A DNA stretch of 64,000 bases from Anthopleura xanthogrammica (taxonomy: Eukaryota; Cnidaria; Anthozoa; Actiniaria; Actiniidae), in contig OZ025206.1 of NCBI GenBank assembly GCA_964019055.1, forward strand, positions 28,340,512-28,404,511, written 5' to 3'. Position numbers and translations under genes: made by a program. Positions 28,619 through 39,628 of this stretch are shown here, piece by piece. Under the pieces are notes generated by a model. The model made no database searches. It saw nothing but the letters and a program-made list of their open reading frames with translations, and was not told the origin of the DNA. How positions within the stretch are numbered: position 1 is the first letter of the stretch; the number at the start of each line of letters is the position of its first letter.

Positions 28619-30904
28619 CTTAAACGGACCACTGAGCATGTTCTCGGAATTGAAATTTAGAACTGAATAGCTGAAGACATCAATTGTTGCTTACAAATTG
28701 ATGGATCAATTTAACATCCCGATATTATCGGTGTTTAGATGTATACTTTCATTTGGTCTTAAAAAAAGACACCGCTTAGAAACCTTAAGTTGGCTCCGAC
28801 AACCTTTTTGAAATAAGTAGGAATTTCAGACTACCGAACGCGCACTTTAAAACAAATAAGTAGAATAAAGGCCCGTCATTCATTCTTTGTCGAAAGTGCA
28901 CTCGCAGGACAAGGAGCTTTAAAATATATTCACAATATCGTATGAATAAGTAGATGGAGAGGATTTTAATTTTAAATGACAAGAAAACAGCTTTAAGCCG
29001 CCACCTGTTCCATGGATGTGTTCAGTTAGAACAGTTTGGAGTATTACGTACCTACTAGGGTTATAATATTGAAGATATTTCAGCACTAGATTTAGGTAGG
29101 TAAGTAATGTTATTTTAAAAATTTTCACGGGAAAATTTACAAACTGGATATTATAATTCACATTCGTGTTTCCTTCCTACCTTCTTTCCTTCCTTCTTTC
29201 CTTCCTTCTTTCCTTTCTTCTTTCCTTCCTTCTTTCCTTCCTTCTATCCTTCCTTCCGATCCTTCCTTTTTTCCTTTTTTTATCGTCTTTCACTGAACTT
29301 TTACGGGTTACATAAACCATATATTTCCCAGAAACAAATTTTATTGCACGATTTATCACCGTTCGCCTTTTCGTTCATGTCCTGAAAATTTTAGCTTGAT
29401 TTTGCATCTAAAAAGCGACGTATAGCTTATTATTATATGAAATAGAGTGTGATATTGAGTGACATCAAAATGATAAAATTGATATCCCCACTCCCACCAG
29501 TGGCCAGTGGGGATACGATTTATATCAACACTGGTGGTGTCAAATTTCTACTTTTTGCTCATTAATTCAAATTCTCCATTATTTTTCATTGAAGATTTCA
29601 TACAATAAACAGAACATTACATGGCCGCTTGCGCTCACTCGTGAGAGATAATATCAACACTCGAAGATAAAATTCGTATCTCCGCGCGACCATGCAATAT
29701 CCTATATATCCGTTTGAAGTAAACAATCCAAGAAAATTGGTTTCAAATATAACCACCAAAAGTTTAAAAAGAGTTTTCTTTTAAATAGTCGACTGAAATA
29801 TAAAATCATTCTGAAATTAAAACGATTCATAATTTTATTCAGTTGTCTATATTTGTCAACGTCTTGATATCTGTCTACATAATTTTTAACTCATTGCTCA
29901 TGAATATAGTGCAGGTGCGTGTTCTTGTTAAAAACAATATATCTTAGAGAAACTAAATGGTTATAAGCATGTATGGCGCAGCATGTATGGCGTACATTCT
30001 CGGCTGGACTATTTTGCAGTCTCGTGATAGGTTAAAGTATTTAAGAAAAATATCGAATAGCTTAGCAACGGCGAATGAATTGGCCGAGCTTAAGCATGAA
30101 CATGCTTAAGAGCACGATTTGTTTTAAAAAGACAAAATAAGTATTATATGGATCAAAACACCTACAGAAGTTTTGAAAGAGAATGCAAGCGCCAGCAAAA
30201 GCACTAATTTGAACAGTCCCTGATAATTAGTGCTTTTTTTCTTTTTTTTTTTTGGTTATTTTTTTCTTTTCTTTTCTTTTCTTTTTTCCCTTTTCTGTTT
30301 TCCCTTTGTATGTAAATGTATAAGACATTAGTGCAAATTTCGTTGCTTCTTCGGCAATCAGCATGTACGCTCACAGGATGCTATCGACCAAGATAAGATA
30401 AGTTTTCGATAAGTCTGAGACGAATGCTATCGACACTTCCTGGTTGTGTTTATTCTTCTATTTATATGAATATGACTAGTAATTGTTTTTCTTTCGATAA
30501 CAATAACTTAGTAGCAGAGTAAAAGCTGGCTCGTTCATGTTTTTTAAATGAATAAATTTCTGACTCGCTTGTAGAGTAGCCAAAATGTCTTATTATTTTC
30601 AAGCCTAACATAGTTTTGCTTGCTATATATTTTGAAGAACAGGCTTAAAGTTTAAAATCGCTTTTTTTGGCCGGTCTAGATAGCCAGGTGAACACGAACT
30701 CTTTTTTATTAGACTTCTTCTATTGATGTAATATATTAAGCTATTTTTGACAGAACTGTCTTTGGAGTTTATTTTATTTCATTTTTCCCTTTTCTCCCTT
30801 TTTCTTTCTGTCACTTGCTGACATTAACAAATTGAAGCCAATAGAATCTTATATATATATTTGCATATATGTTTAGATCTTTGAAAGAACTCCATCAAAT
30901 GAAG
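28619..30904. other. Intergenic region between K2P genes 2 and 3
   Basis: Contains a (CTTC)n-rich tract at 29167-29262. A probable dispersed repeat lies at about 29430-29705 (CCAGTGGCCAGTGGGGATA, then CATGGCCGCTTGCGCTC and TCCGCGCGACCATG), with features of a cnidarian MITE. A small palindrome AAAGCACTAATT...AATTAGTGCTTT lies at 30196-30233. No gene is recognised. Confidence 0.5.
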
Positions 30905-32515
30905 ATGAATCCACTCTACAAGAAATGTCTGCTACGAATGGTATTATTTCTAGGCTACGCACATCTGGGTGGCTGGCTGTTTAGTTTAGTGGAAAAGACA
31001 GAAGAGCCGAACACTGTCACTTCTACCAGGTAGAGTAGCTATAAACCTCTTTAAGCTTGGGCATAATGTTTTCCCTTTTCAGACCACGTATCATTATCTT
31101 AAGAATAAGATTATTTGTGTTTTCTCATGCGCAAGCGCAAATGAGTTTCTGCTAAAAGCCCACACCCGAGATATGCTTCGCTTGTCACGCACAAAAGCTT
31201 CAGTACGAGGCTCCATGCTAAATGGTCAGTGATTCGTGACAGGAGAAAAGAATAAATTAAATTTGGCACGGTGCCTCGTACTGAAACCACTCGGTAATGG
31301 GCGATTGCTAATGTTTCGTATTGAGTAACCCCAATGTCTCATGGTTAAAAATGTACAATCCTAGGCTTAGGATTGCTTTCGGTTAATAATATTCCCTACT
31401 TCTTTTTAGGTTGCTAAATAATCTAAAAATGGAGATGAAAATCAAATACAACATGTCCAACTCGACTGATTTTGACAAATTCGTGGAAGCCGCGTACAAA
31501 GTGGGCAAGTTAAGGACGAAACTGGATTGGTCTTTTCTAAGCGGATGTTCATTCGCGATGTCCGCATTGATGACTGTCGGTAAGGGAAATAGTCCCCTTC
31601 ACAGTTCTCTGCGCCATCTTGAAAGGTAGCCATGCCTTTGCATCGAAGCTAGACGAACGGTGCTTGCAATGATAGAGACCTTTTTTAAAACCTTCGATAT
31701 TTATTTATGTCTCTATCATTGCAAGGTCACCGTTCGTGTCGATTCGATGCAAAGATAAGGTACAGCTACCTTTCAAGATGGCACAGGGAACTGTGGAGGG
31801 GACTATTGGACATCACAACTTTCACGGTCCTTTCTGATTTTAAATGGATTTTTCTTTTTCAGGATACGGTGATATAACTCCACAAACTCCAACTGGCCAG
31901 GCACTCACTATACCATTCTGCCTTATCGGTCTGCCAATAACCATGCTTACTCTGAAAACAGCAGGAGAAGTCGTACTCGTTGTTCTAAAACGATTACAAG
32001 TTTGTTTCGAAAGAAGAATACTTTGCCGAAAAACTCCCAAAACCACGATTTTGAAAAGTTTCTTTATGGTTGCATTTGTAATTACGTTCCTGATTGGTGT
32101 CCTAGCAACAACTGCAGTGTACATTCTCGGTTGGACTTTCACCGAAGGGGTTTACTGTTGGTTTATTACATTTACAACCATAGGCTTCGGAGATTATGTG
32201 GCTATTAATATCGATAACAAAATATACAATCGAGAACTAACAACGAACATACACATTTTGGAAGTATTATTAAGGTTGGTTTTTACTGTCCCTTACCTAA
32301 CTGGATTTTGCCTCATCTCTAGTCTATTAAACCTGCTCGTTGATTGGTCAGAAAACATCAATGTCAATTTAAAGTGCTGTGGAATGTGTGACATTCGTGT
32401 CAAGAACAGAAAGAAGTTTTGCATGAGTGAGACGTCTCCAAACCCCCCCATGGCAAGAAATAACACAACCGACATCTCATTGAAATCACTGTCTTTTCGG
32501 AGATGCAGCTTATAG
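30905..32515 (+). CDS. Two-pore-domain potassium channel, K2P gene 3 (subfamily A)
   Basis: Exons 30905-31029, 31410-31579 and 31863-32515 give 315 aa with the array's fixed exon sizes and phases. The start MNPLYKK precedes M1. The cap carries sequons NMS and NST. The first filter is MTVG-YGD; the second is TTIGFGDYVAI, close to the TASK-type sequence known from vertebrates. The post-M4 tail has CCGMC and ends RRCSL, again RRxS plus a hydrophobic residue. The gene is compact (1.6 kb); its second intron (283 bp) is mostly a MITE. Predicted function is a background K+ conductance. Confidence 0.92.
31197..31287. mobile_element. Small inverted repeat in intron 1 of K2P gene 3
   Basis: GCTTCAGTACGAGGCTCCATGC (positions 31197-31218) pairs with its near complement at 31265-31287. 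Probably a degraded MITE. Confidence 0.5.
31589..31806. mobile_element. MITE filling intron 2 of K2P gene 3
   Basis: Ends ATAGTCCCCTTCACAGTTC and GAACTGTGGAGGGGACTAT are inverted. Inner segments (CATCTTGAAAGGTAGC, CATCGAAGC..GACGAACGGTG, TTGCAATGATAGAGAC) are all mirrored across a short loop near 31700. It begins about 9 bp after the splice donor and makes up 218 of 283 intron bases. Confidence 0.85.
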
Positions 32516-32745
32516 TTCTTCTTATGCTGTGTCATTTGGTCAGATTCATCACTCTACATTATTTGATGCTGTTTTATATGAGCGATAACAGTGGTGTAGT
32601 GTTTTCTATAATGATAACTTTAATGAAGAAATACCATAACATAAAAAAATATATGTCCTTCTCCTTCCCATGACTGCTTTATTTCCTTCTTTTCTTCATC
32701 ATCATCATCTTCATCATCATTACCATCACTGATCATCTTCATCAC

Positions 32746-32756
<11 letters not shown>
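32516..32756. other. 3' flank of K2P gene 3 with ATC-rich microsatellite
   Basis: The stretch ends in an imperfect (ATC)n tract (32697-32748) that resembles the one on the far side of the neighbouring LINE. Confidence 0.6.
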
Positions 32757-32782
<26 letters not shown>

Positions 32783-34858
32783 AATGATTTATATAGCGCC
32801 TATTCCCTTTAGCCCATAGGCGCTTTACATCCAAAAAAGAAACTTGAAGTAATTAAAGAAAACAAGTCAATAAGTCAATAAGTCAATTATAGGCTTTCTC
32901 AAATAAATGAGTCTTGAGCTGGCGTTTGAAACTTTGAATGTCATAGTCAGTGTAGCTTCTCAGATTGTCCGGAAGTGAGTTCCATAGTCTTGGAGCAGAT
33001 GAGCTGAAAGCTCTATAGCCGTAAGTTCGTAGCTTATATTGAACAGTCACTAGGTAGTTTTTGGATGAAGATCGTAGTTGTCGTTCGGGAGTGTACAGTT
33101 TAATCAGTTCTTGCAAATATGGAGGTGCCATCTTCTTTAAACATTTATAAGTTAGGAGTATTATCTTGAATTCAATTCTGAATTTCACTGGGAGCCAGTG
33201 AAGGTCTTTTAGTACTGGAGTGATATGATCGTGTTTAGATGTTAGGCTCACTAATCTAGCTGTGGAGTTTTGTACACTTTGAAGTTTCTGCAGCAAGTAA
33301 TCAGGGATTCCATATAATACAGCGTTACAGAAGTCTATTCTGGATGTGATGAATGCGTGTACTAAAATTTCGATTGATGTTTTGGACAAATACTTGCGGA
33401 TTTTGGCCAGATTTCGAGTGTCATCGGCATAAAGATGGAAACACATGTCGTGATGACGGATGATATCAGCTAGTGGGGCTGTGTATAGTAGGAAAAGATG
33501 AGGACCGAGGACGGATCCTTGTGGGATACCATAAGATAGATCTCTTTAGGTAGATGTAATACTATTCACACTAACAGTTTGGCTTCTGTTTGATAAATAA
33601 GAGGTGAACCAGGCAAGAACATCCCCACAAAAACCATATCTATCTGACAGACGAGAGAGCAGGATATCATGATCAATTGTATCAAACGCGGCCGACAGGT
33701 CCAACAGCAACAGTAGAACTGATCTTTTATCATCTACAGCACGGGTTACGTCGTTGTGGACTCTCGTTAATGCTGTTTCGGTGCTGTGATGCTGTTTATA
33801 TGCTGACTGGAAGTGTTCGATCATGTTGTTATTCAAAATGTGGTCCTTTGTCTGGGCAGCTACAATCTTTTCAATTATCTTTGATGTAAGCTTCAAGTTT
33901 GATAAGGGTCTAAAGTTTTTTAGTTCACCATGATCCAGGGAGGGCTTCTTCAGACGAGGCTCAACTACAGCCAGTTTTAAGCTACATGGTACAACACTCT
34001 CAGATAATGATAGATTGACAATCTTTGTTATAGTAGGAAGCAGTAGATGAAGACAGTTTTTTATACCACAGAGGGAATGGGATCCAAACTGCAGGATTTA
34101 GAAGCAGTGGGTACGGCTATCTTTGCTACTTCAGTTTCAGTAACCAGGGAGAAACTGTCAAACTTTGTAGTTGGAGAGATTGAAGAGATTTCATCTATAT
34201 GAGGAGCTGTATTTAGATCGATAAGTTCTTGCCTAATATTTGAAATTTTGTTGCTGAAAAAATCAGCAAAATTATTGGCTAGCTGGCTGGTTGTACGTGC
34301 TGCTGGGTATAGTTTTTCTGTAGATCGATGTAACATTTTGTCAACTGTGGCAAAAAGTACTCTTTGATCAGATTTGTTTTCATCAATTATCGCACAATAG
34401 GTGCTCATCTTTGAATCTGTTAATGCTGTATTTAGTTGTTGGCAACACTTTACGTATAAATCTCTGTCAGCTTGCAATTTTGATCTGCGCCATCGACGTT
34501 CCAGACGTCTCTTTTTCAGCTTGAGTTGATGGATTTCATCAGTAAACCATGGTGATACAGGGCGTACAGTGACAATCTTTTTTCTTAAGAGGTGCATGTT
34601 TCTCAAGTATTGAAGATAAAGAGGAATCATACAGGTCAGATAGATCCGTAACAGATGTCGCTGTACTGTAGTTTCTGACAATTGCAGTGTTGCTGATGTC
34701 TGATAGTAGTTTTGAATAGTCAATGTCCTTCAGCTTCTTGTAGATTATTTCTCTCTTTGGAGGTAACTGTTTGTCAATACAAAGTTTAGCTATAACAGCA
34801 AAATGATCACTGATTATCATCATCATCATCTTCATCATCATTATCATCACTGATCACC
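32757..34858 (-). mobile_element. L2/CR1-type LINE, 5'-truncated and decayed
   Basis: On the minus strand the order is: end of an endonuclease domain (SDHFAV near 34816), linker, reverse transcriptase with FQSAYKQHHSTETAL and DLSAAFDTIDHDIL (33896-33546), [16 protein letters not shown], and the C-terminal [14 protein letters not shown] ... [10 protein letters not shown] ... [10 protein letters not shown] (to 32883). Defects: a stop between the SITST end and YGIPQG (about 33546), and a missing stretch between YADDT and the KIRKYLSK segment, which directly abut. The 3' tail has a GCGCCTAT stem, ATATAAATCATTATT and (ATT)n. ATC-rich tracts flank both sides. Confidence 0.88.
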
Positions 34859-35955
34859 ATCATCACCATCATCATCATCATCATCATCTTCTTCATCATC
34901 ATTATCATCACTGATCACCACCATCATCATCACCATCGTCGTCATCCGATGAGAATTCATCATCATCAGCATATTATTCATCATCATATTCTTCTTCTTC
35001 TTTTCATTCTTGATTACTTTTTTTCGCTCGCCATAATCTTTCTATTTTCATTAATTACTATACTTTATTTACAAAACTTACTTTGGTTTTTATCCTCTTT
35101 TTCCTACCTTTGTACTTTTTCAAGTCTTTTCTATTTTTCCCCTTCTATTCCAATCAAAAAAAAATTATTGAAGGATTCCTTCACATAAATTCAAATACTT
35201 CGATTTCAAAACGATGTCATGAGAGTTTTCAAGGTAATTATTTTCTTTTCTTGAATAAGTGAATTTATAGAACACAGTTAAGCCAATTTATGGAATAATC
35301 TAACAGAATATCAGAGATGTGCATCTAGTTATAGTCAATTTGTTAATAGACTATGATCCACTTACAATATTTATTATTAGTTTTAATTAAGGGTTGGGGG
35401 ATAGGTTGTTTAAGTATTATACAAATAAATTTATTGTATGTATTATTTTTATTCACGGCTCTCTGGAAGAGCATTAGTTGTATGAATGAGATTCCATGTT
35501 GAAATAAAGTGTTGATTGAGCTGCTTAGTCGCTCACCACTAATGGAGCCTCATAAACTAAGGTTAAAATCGAAGATCGAAAACAGTCTCTATATCTCTTC
35601 TCTCCAACACATTTTAAACTACCTAAGTAAAAATATTAGTCAATCGACAAGGCCATAACCAATGGTTTGGTTACCTCGTTTACCTATCGCCTTCCAGTGT
35701 GCTGGTAAGGTTAATGCTGTAAGGTATACCTTAGGCCAAAACATCGAAAATATTTATACAGATTGAATTTATTCCAATAAATTAAATGTCAAAGTATATT
35801 TACAGATCGATGTAAAAAATAAACGATTACATTGATGATCGTCGAATAAAATTGAATAGGCTTAGCTCGTATAATAATCGAAGGTATGCTATCCTAGAAT
35901 CTTGCCGTTTTTTGGAGACCTTTTCTAATTATCGTCATCAGTCGACTTCCGTCGT
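34859..35955. other. Intergenic stretch with an isolated LINE 3' tail
   Basis: ATC-rich repeat runs to about 34985. At 35380-35512 (+) there is a LINE-like 3' UTR: GGGTTGGGGGATAGG, CACGGCTCTCTGGAAGAGC and GTTGAAATAAAGTG. No coding part is attached. The rest is unrecognised. Confidence 0.55.
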
Positions 35956-35959
35956 TTAA

Positions 35960-36217
35960 GGATGTTCGCGGGCAAAAGTGTTTCTCATGTTTTTTTTCTT
36001 CTTCAAACTTCGCATGGTGAAATAAGACAATCATAGAAGTTCCATAAGCAAATAAAATTGGGAGTCACCGTTCTCGTTTAGGAATGGGATGATATCAAAG
36101 TGCATCCTTTTTCTTGTCGAAAATCGCTTGCGCGGAATACATACAAGTCGAGCATTAAAGTCATTCTTGTTGTTAAAAAACTAAATGGATTGCTAAACAT
36201 TTTTTTAAACAACTGTC

Positions 36218-36251
<34 letters not shown>

Positions 36252-36929
36252 CTTTATTTATATAGCGCTAAATCCATTAGTTGCCCAAAGCGCTTTATAT
36301 AATTATATAATAAGTATAAAATATATTTGAAAATTATAAGACTAACTTAAACTATAAGAAAACGAACGGAGAAAGACGAAACAATCCTAGTTCTAATAAA
36401 TAATACTGAAATATATAATATAAAAATGTGTTAAAATATTTTATGAATATACCTATATAAAATATTTATCTACTAAGAATTATAAGCATCTTGAAATAAA
36501 TGAGTCTTAAGCTCTTTCTTAAAAGTATTGACATTAGGCGCCTGTCTTAATAACCTGTAAATAAATAAATAAATATTATGTGTAAATATTTATGAAAACA
36601 TACAAATAACTTGTAGTTTTTGGTTCGAATTTACAGCCACCATGCGCCATTCGGTGACGCTTTGGCTGTAATGTAGATTGAATTTTTCATTTAAATACGT
36701 GTTTTCATTATGATTTTCCGATATTTTTTTCTTCAAATTTAGAACACTGACAGCTGATGTAATTCTTTATCAAACACTAAAATAAGATAAAGCCGATCGA
36801 AATCTTTTTTCACAACGAGCGTGATGGAGTTTGATCTTGAAAAAACATAGGTCACGCGCGCGTGCTGTCACGCCATATGCGCAAAACGGATGCGCACGAA
36901 CAATTTTATGCCCGCGAACGTTAACATCC
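35960..36929. mobile_element. TTAA-flanked DNA transposon (family T2, copy a)
   Basis: TTAA at 35956-35959 and 36930-36933 flanks ends GGATGTTCGCGGGCA and its inverted counterpart (TGCCCGCGAACG, TTAA, CATCC). The interior is the same as copy b at 43718-44908, including CTTCGCATGGTGAAATAA, GTCACCGTTCTCGTTTAGGA and GTCACGCCATATGCGC. It is split by a LINE fragment (36217-36544). No transposase is encoded. Confidence 0.85.
36217..36544 (-). mobile_element. LINE 3' fragment nested in transposon T2a
   Basis: The minus strand reads NVNTFKKELKTHLFQDAYN then a stop, then a tail with AAAGCGCTTTGGGCAAC, AGCGCTATATAAATAAAG and (ATT)n. Removing it restores the CTAATAACCTGTA sequence found in T2b, so the insertion postdates T2a. 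Confidence 0.8.
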
Positions 36930-36933
36930 TTAA

Positions 36934-37288
36934 AGACACTATTTTAAACCATTAAGTCATGCTCTAAATAGGATGCCAACTGAAAAATACAAACGTTTCT
37001 ACAAAGGAAATCCCACTCAGTCGGACATTTAGTGTAGCGTTATCGAGTAATTATGCAGCATCAAAAGTGATTGCAAGAGCAGCAGGCTGAGTGTTTTGTT
37101 TGTGAGCTATTAATGTATTCAAGTAAAGCATACAGATATTGGCAAACCCATAGGCCCATTAACTGATCCGATAAGCGATATGATTGACATTAATATTAAT
37201 TATTTCATCATGAATATTCATATTTTCAGTACACAAGTTTCGATCATTGAAGCATCATTAGACTGGTGTTTGCAAGACATTTATAAAT
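36934..37288. other. Short 5' flank of K2P gene 4
   Basis: No recognisable element; presumably the promoter and 5' UTR of K2P gene 4. Confidence 0.4.
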
Positions 37289-39628
37289 ATGAATCCTATA
37301 TACAAGAAGGGTTTTACTCGAATAGTCTTGTTCGTAGCATACGGTATACTTTTTGGTTGGTTGGTATGCTTGATAGAGAAGAAAGAAGAACCGTACGTTG
37401 CCACTGCTACCAGGTATGTCTCGGAACAACAATTAACGATTTGTCGTAAGTTTTATATATAAACAAGAGAAGAAAATTCCTGAGGCTTTATGCAAAGTAT
37501 CAGATTATGAATATACAGGAACATCTAGATGAAATAATAGACCAATTCACTGTTTTCGGCGGCCATTTTGAATTGGGGCAAACTCGACAAAATATACAGA
37601 AATCTGGATCACTTTAACTTCCCGTAGCTCCGCTCAATTTGGTCGGATATTCAAAATTTAGACTTCAATGACCAGCAAGCATGTACAGCAGCTGTCAGAC
37701 TGAAAATTTAAGATCAATGTAAGTATATTAAGAGCGACTTTCTGTAAAAATCGACCAAAGATTGGCACAAGTGAAAAAATGGATTTCGCTCATATTTTGT
37801 TTATTTATAGCTCTTAGTATGAAATACATCCTGGTGTTTTTAGTTTCGAAAAAAATTACTTGGTTCCAGAGAAATTTACAAAAATCGATTTCGGCCCTAC
37901 GCATCGAAAAAATGACCGCCGAGATCACGGAATTTAGCGTAAAAATAAGCGCATCGTACAGCTAAATCACTTATCTATATTTTTAGTCGGCATTTTTTAT
38001 CCAAGATAGATATTCCTCTTCCTTTTGGTTGTATTTATTTTAGAATATTTGGCGTTTTAAGAACGGGGGAAAAAAATATTTACGAAGCTCATTATTTCCA
38101 AAGTTCACAAATGCAAATTAAGGCCTTACAATACGGCCTATAAAAACCATGTGTTCTTTTTCCAAATCATATAAAATCTACACCCAGAGGATTATCTAAT
38201 GTATTTCTATCAGAATCAAAAGAAAAATCTCTGGGGAAATCAATTTTACTGTTCCGTTGAGGACGCTTTTCTGTCCCTATTTGACGACAATTCGAAGATG
38301 CAAATTGTGGTCTCATAATATCGGCGTAAATATATGTGTGCAGAGATCATTCTAAATCATTATTAACCTATGCCCACAGGAGTATCTAATGTATGTCTAT
38401 CAGAATCAAAAGAAAATTCTCTGGGCAAATCATCTAAACTGTTCCGTTGGGGTCTCTTTACGATCCCTCTTGGCGACCATTTCAACTGTAAATAACTTGT
38501 TGCGTTAACTACATCGGCGTGACTCGAATCTTATTAGTTCAAGTCGGTTCAAGTCACGCCGATGGAGGTAACGCAACAAGTTGTTGCCAGGAGCCTCGTC
38601 TTGAATTGCTTTGTGTGTGATCACTCAACCAGAATATCGAAAGTGGGCTATTGGATTTGTTTTTTTTCTGTAAAAGTACAATGTATAAAGTATAAGCTTA
38701 CTTATGGAATCGAGTTCCTTTCAGATTGCTGGAGGAGTTGAAAAAGGAGATGAAGAACAAACACAATATAACTAACTCAACTGAATTCGACAAATTTGTG
38801 GAGAAAGCCTATAGAGCGAGTCATTTGATGAAGAAATTTGACTGGACATTTCTCAATGGATGTGGATTTGCATTTGCAGCCATGACTACTATTGGTAAAG
38901 CAGATCTATCATATTGAAAATATACGAACAACTATCCACCCATCCCATGCCCCCTCCCCACGAAACAAAAACTTTATTAAGAAAATAGTTTTCTTTCCGT
39001 CTCAGGGTACGGTCATATTACTCCACAAACAGCTCTTGGCCAGGGATTCACTATATTATTCTGCCTTATCGGTCTACCAATAACCATGCTTGCTCTAAAG
39101 ACAGCAGGAGAAGTACTTGTTATTGGTTTGCGAAATCTCACAATTACTTTGGAAAAGAATATTCTTCGGAGAAAAAAACCTGAGCACAATATGATCAAAT
39201 GTCTCTTGATGATTATATTTTGGATTACATTTCTAATGTGTATCCTAGCAACGGTTGAAAAATACGTCAACGGCTGGACCTTCTTGGAAGGAGTTTACTG
39301 TTGGTTTGTTACATTAACGACCATCGGTTTTGGGGATTATCTGCCTCTTCAAAAATTGCATATGGAACAAACAGAAAGCATGCTATGGGTGTATGTAGTT
39401 ACTTCGATATTTTCTCTTCTTCCCTACGTCATGGCTCTTTGCTTGGTATCCAGTCTACTTAACTTGCTAGTCGAGTACTCGGAAGAGTTCAAAATACGTT
39501 ATAACGCATTTAGTTGTTGTACGGTTTGTTGCTGCTGCTGTAATCGCGAGACAAAAACTCAGGGTTCGACGAGGAAGGAAGATTTTGACATTGAGTTGCA
39601 GTCAATAAAAGAAAGCGAAAACACGTAG
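37289..39628 (+). CDS. Two-pore-domain potassium channel, K2P gene 4 (subfamily A, GYGH filter)
   Basis: Exons 37289-37413, 38725-38894 and 39006-39628 give 305 aa, with the array's exon sizes and phases. The start MNPIYKK precedes M1. The cap has sequons NIT and NST. The first filter reads TTIG-YGHITP: His102 replaces the Asp of the sister genes. In vertebrate TASK-1 and TASK-3 a His at this place senses extracellular protons; that role here is inference. The second filter is TTIGFGDY. A striking Cys cluster (SCCTVCCCCC) follows M4. Unlike the sisters, the tail ends SIKESENT without RRxSV. Further inside M2 the sequence reads FTILFCLIGLP where the sisters have LTIPFC or LTIPYC. Confidence 0.92.
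37414..38724 (+). other. Intron 1 of K2P gene 4
   Basis: Holds a ~120-bp diverged tandem duplication (about 38179-38300 and 38373-38490, both with TCTATCAGAATCAAAAGAAA), the hairpin at 38493-38582 and a half copy of the 1120-1253 element (38586-38653). Confidence 0.6.
38493..38582. mobile_element. Hairpin MITE in intron 1 of K2P gene 4
   Basis: AACTTGTTGCGTTAACTACA at 38493, then TCGGCGTGACT, pairs with AGTCACGCCGATGGAGGTAA and CGCAACAAGTT ending at 38582, with a ~20-bp loop. Confidence 0.75.

Noticed and set aside
33677..33889. Plus-strand frame over the LINE reverse transcriptase
   Set aside because: Antisense to the recognisable minus-strand reverse transcriptase.
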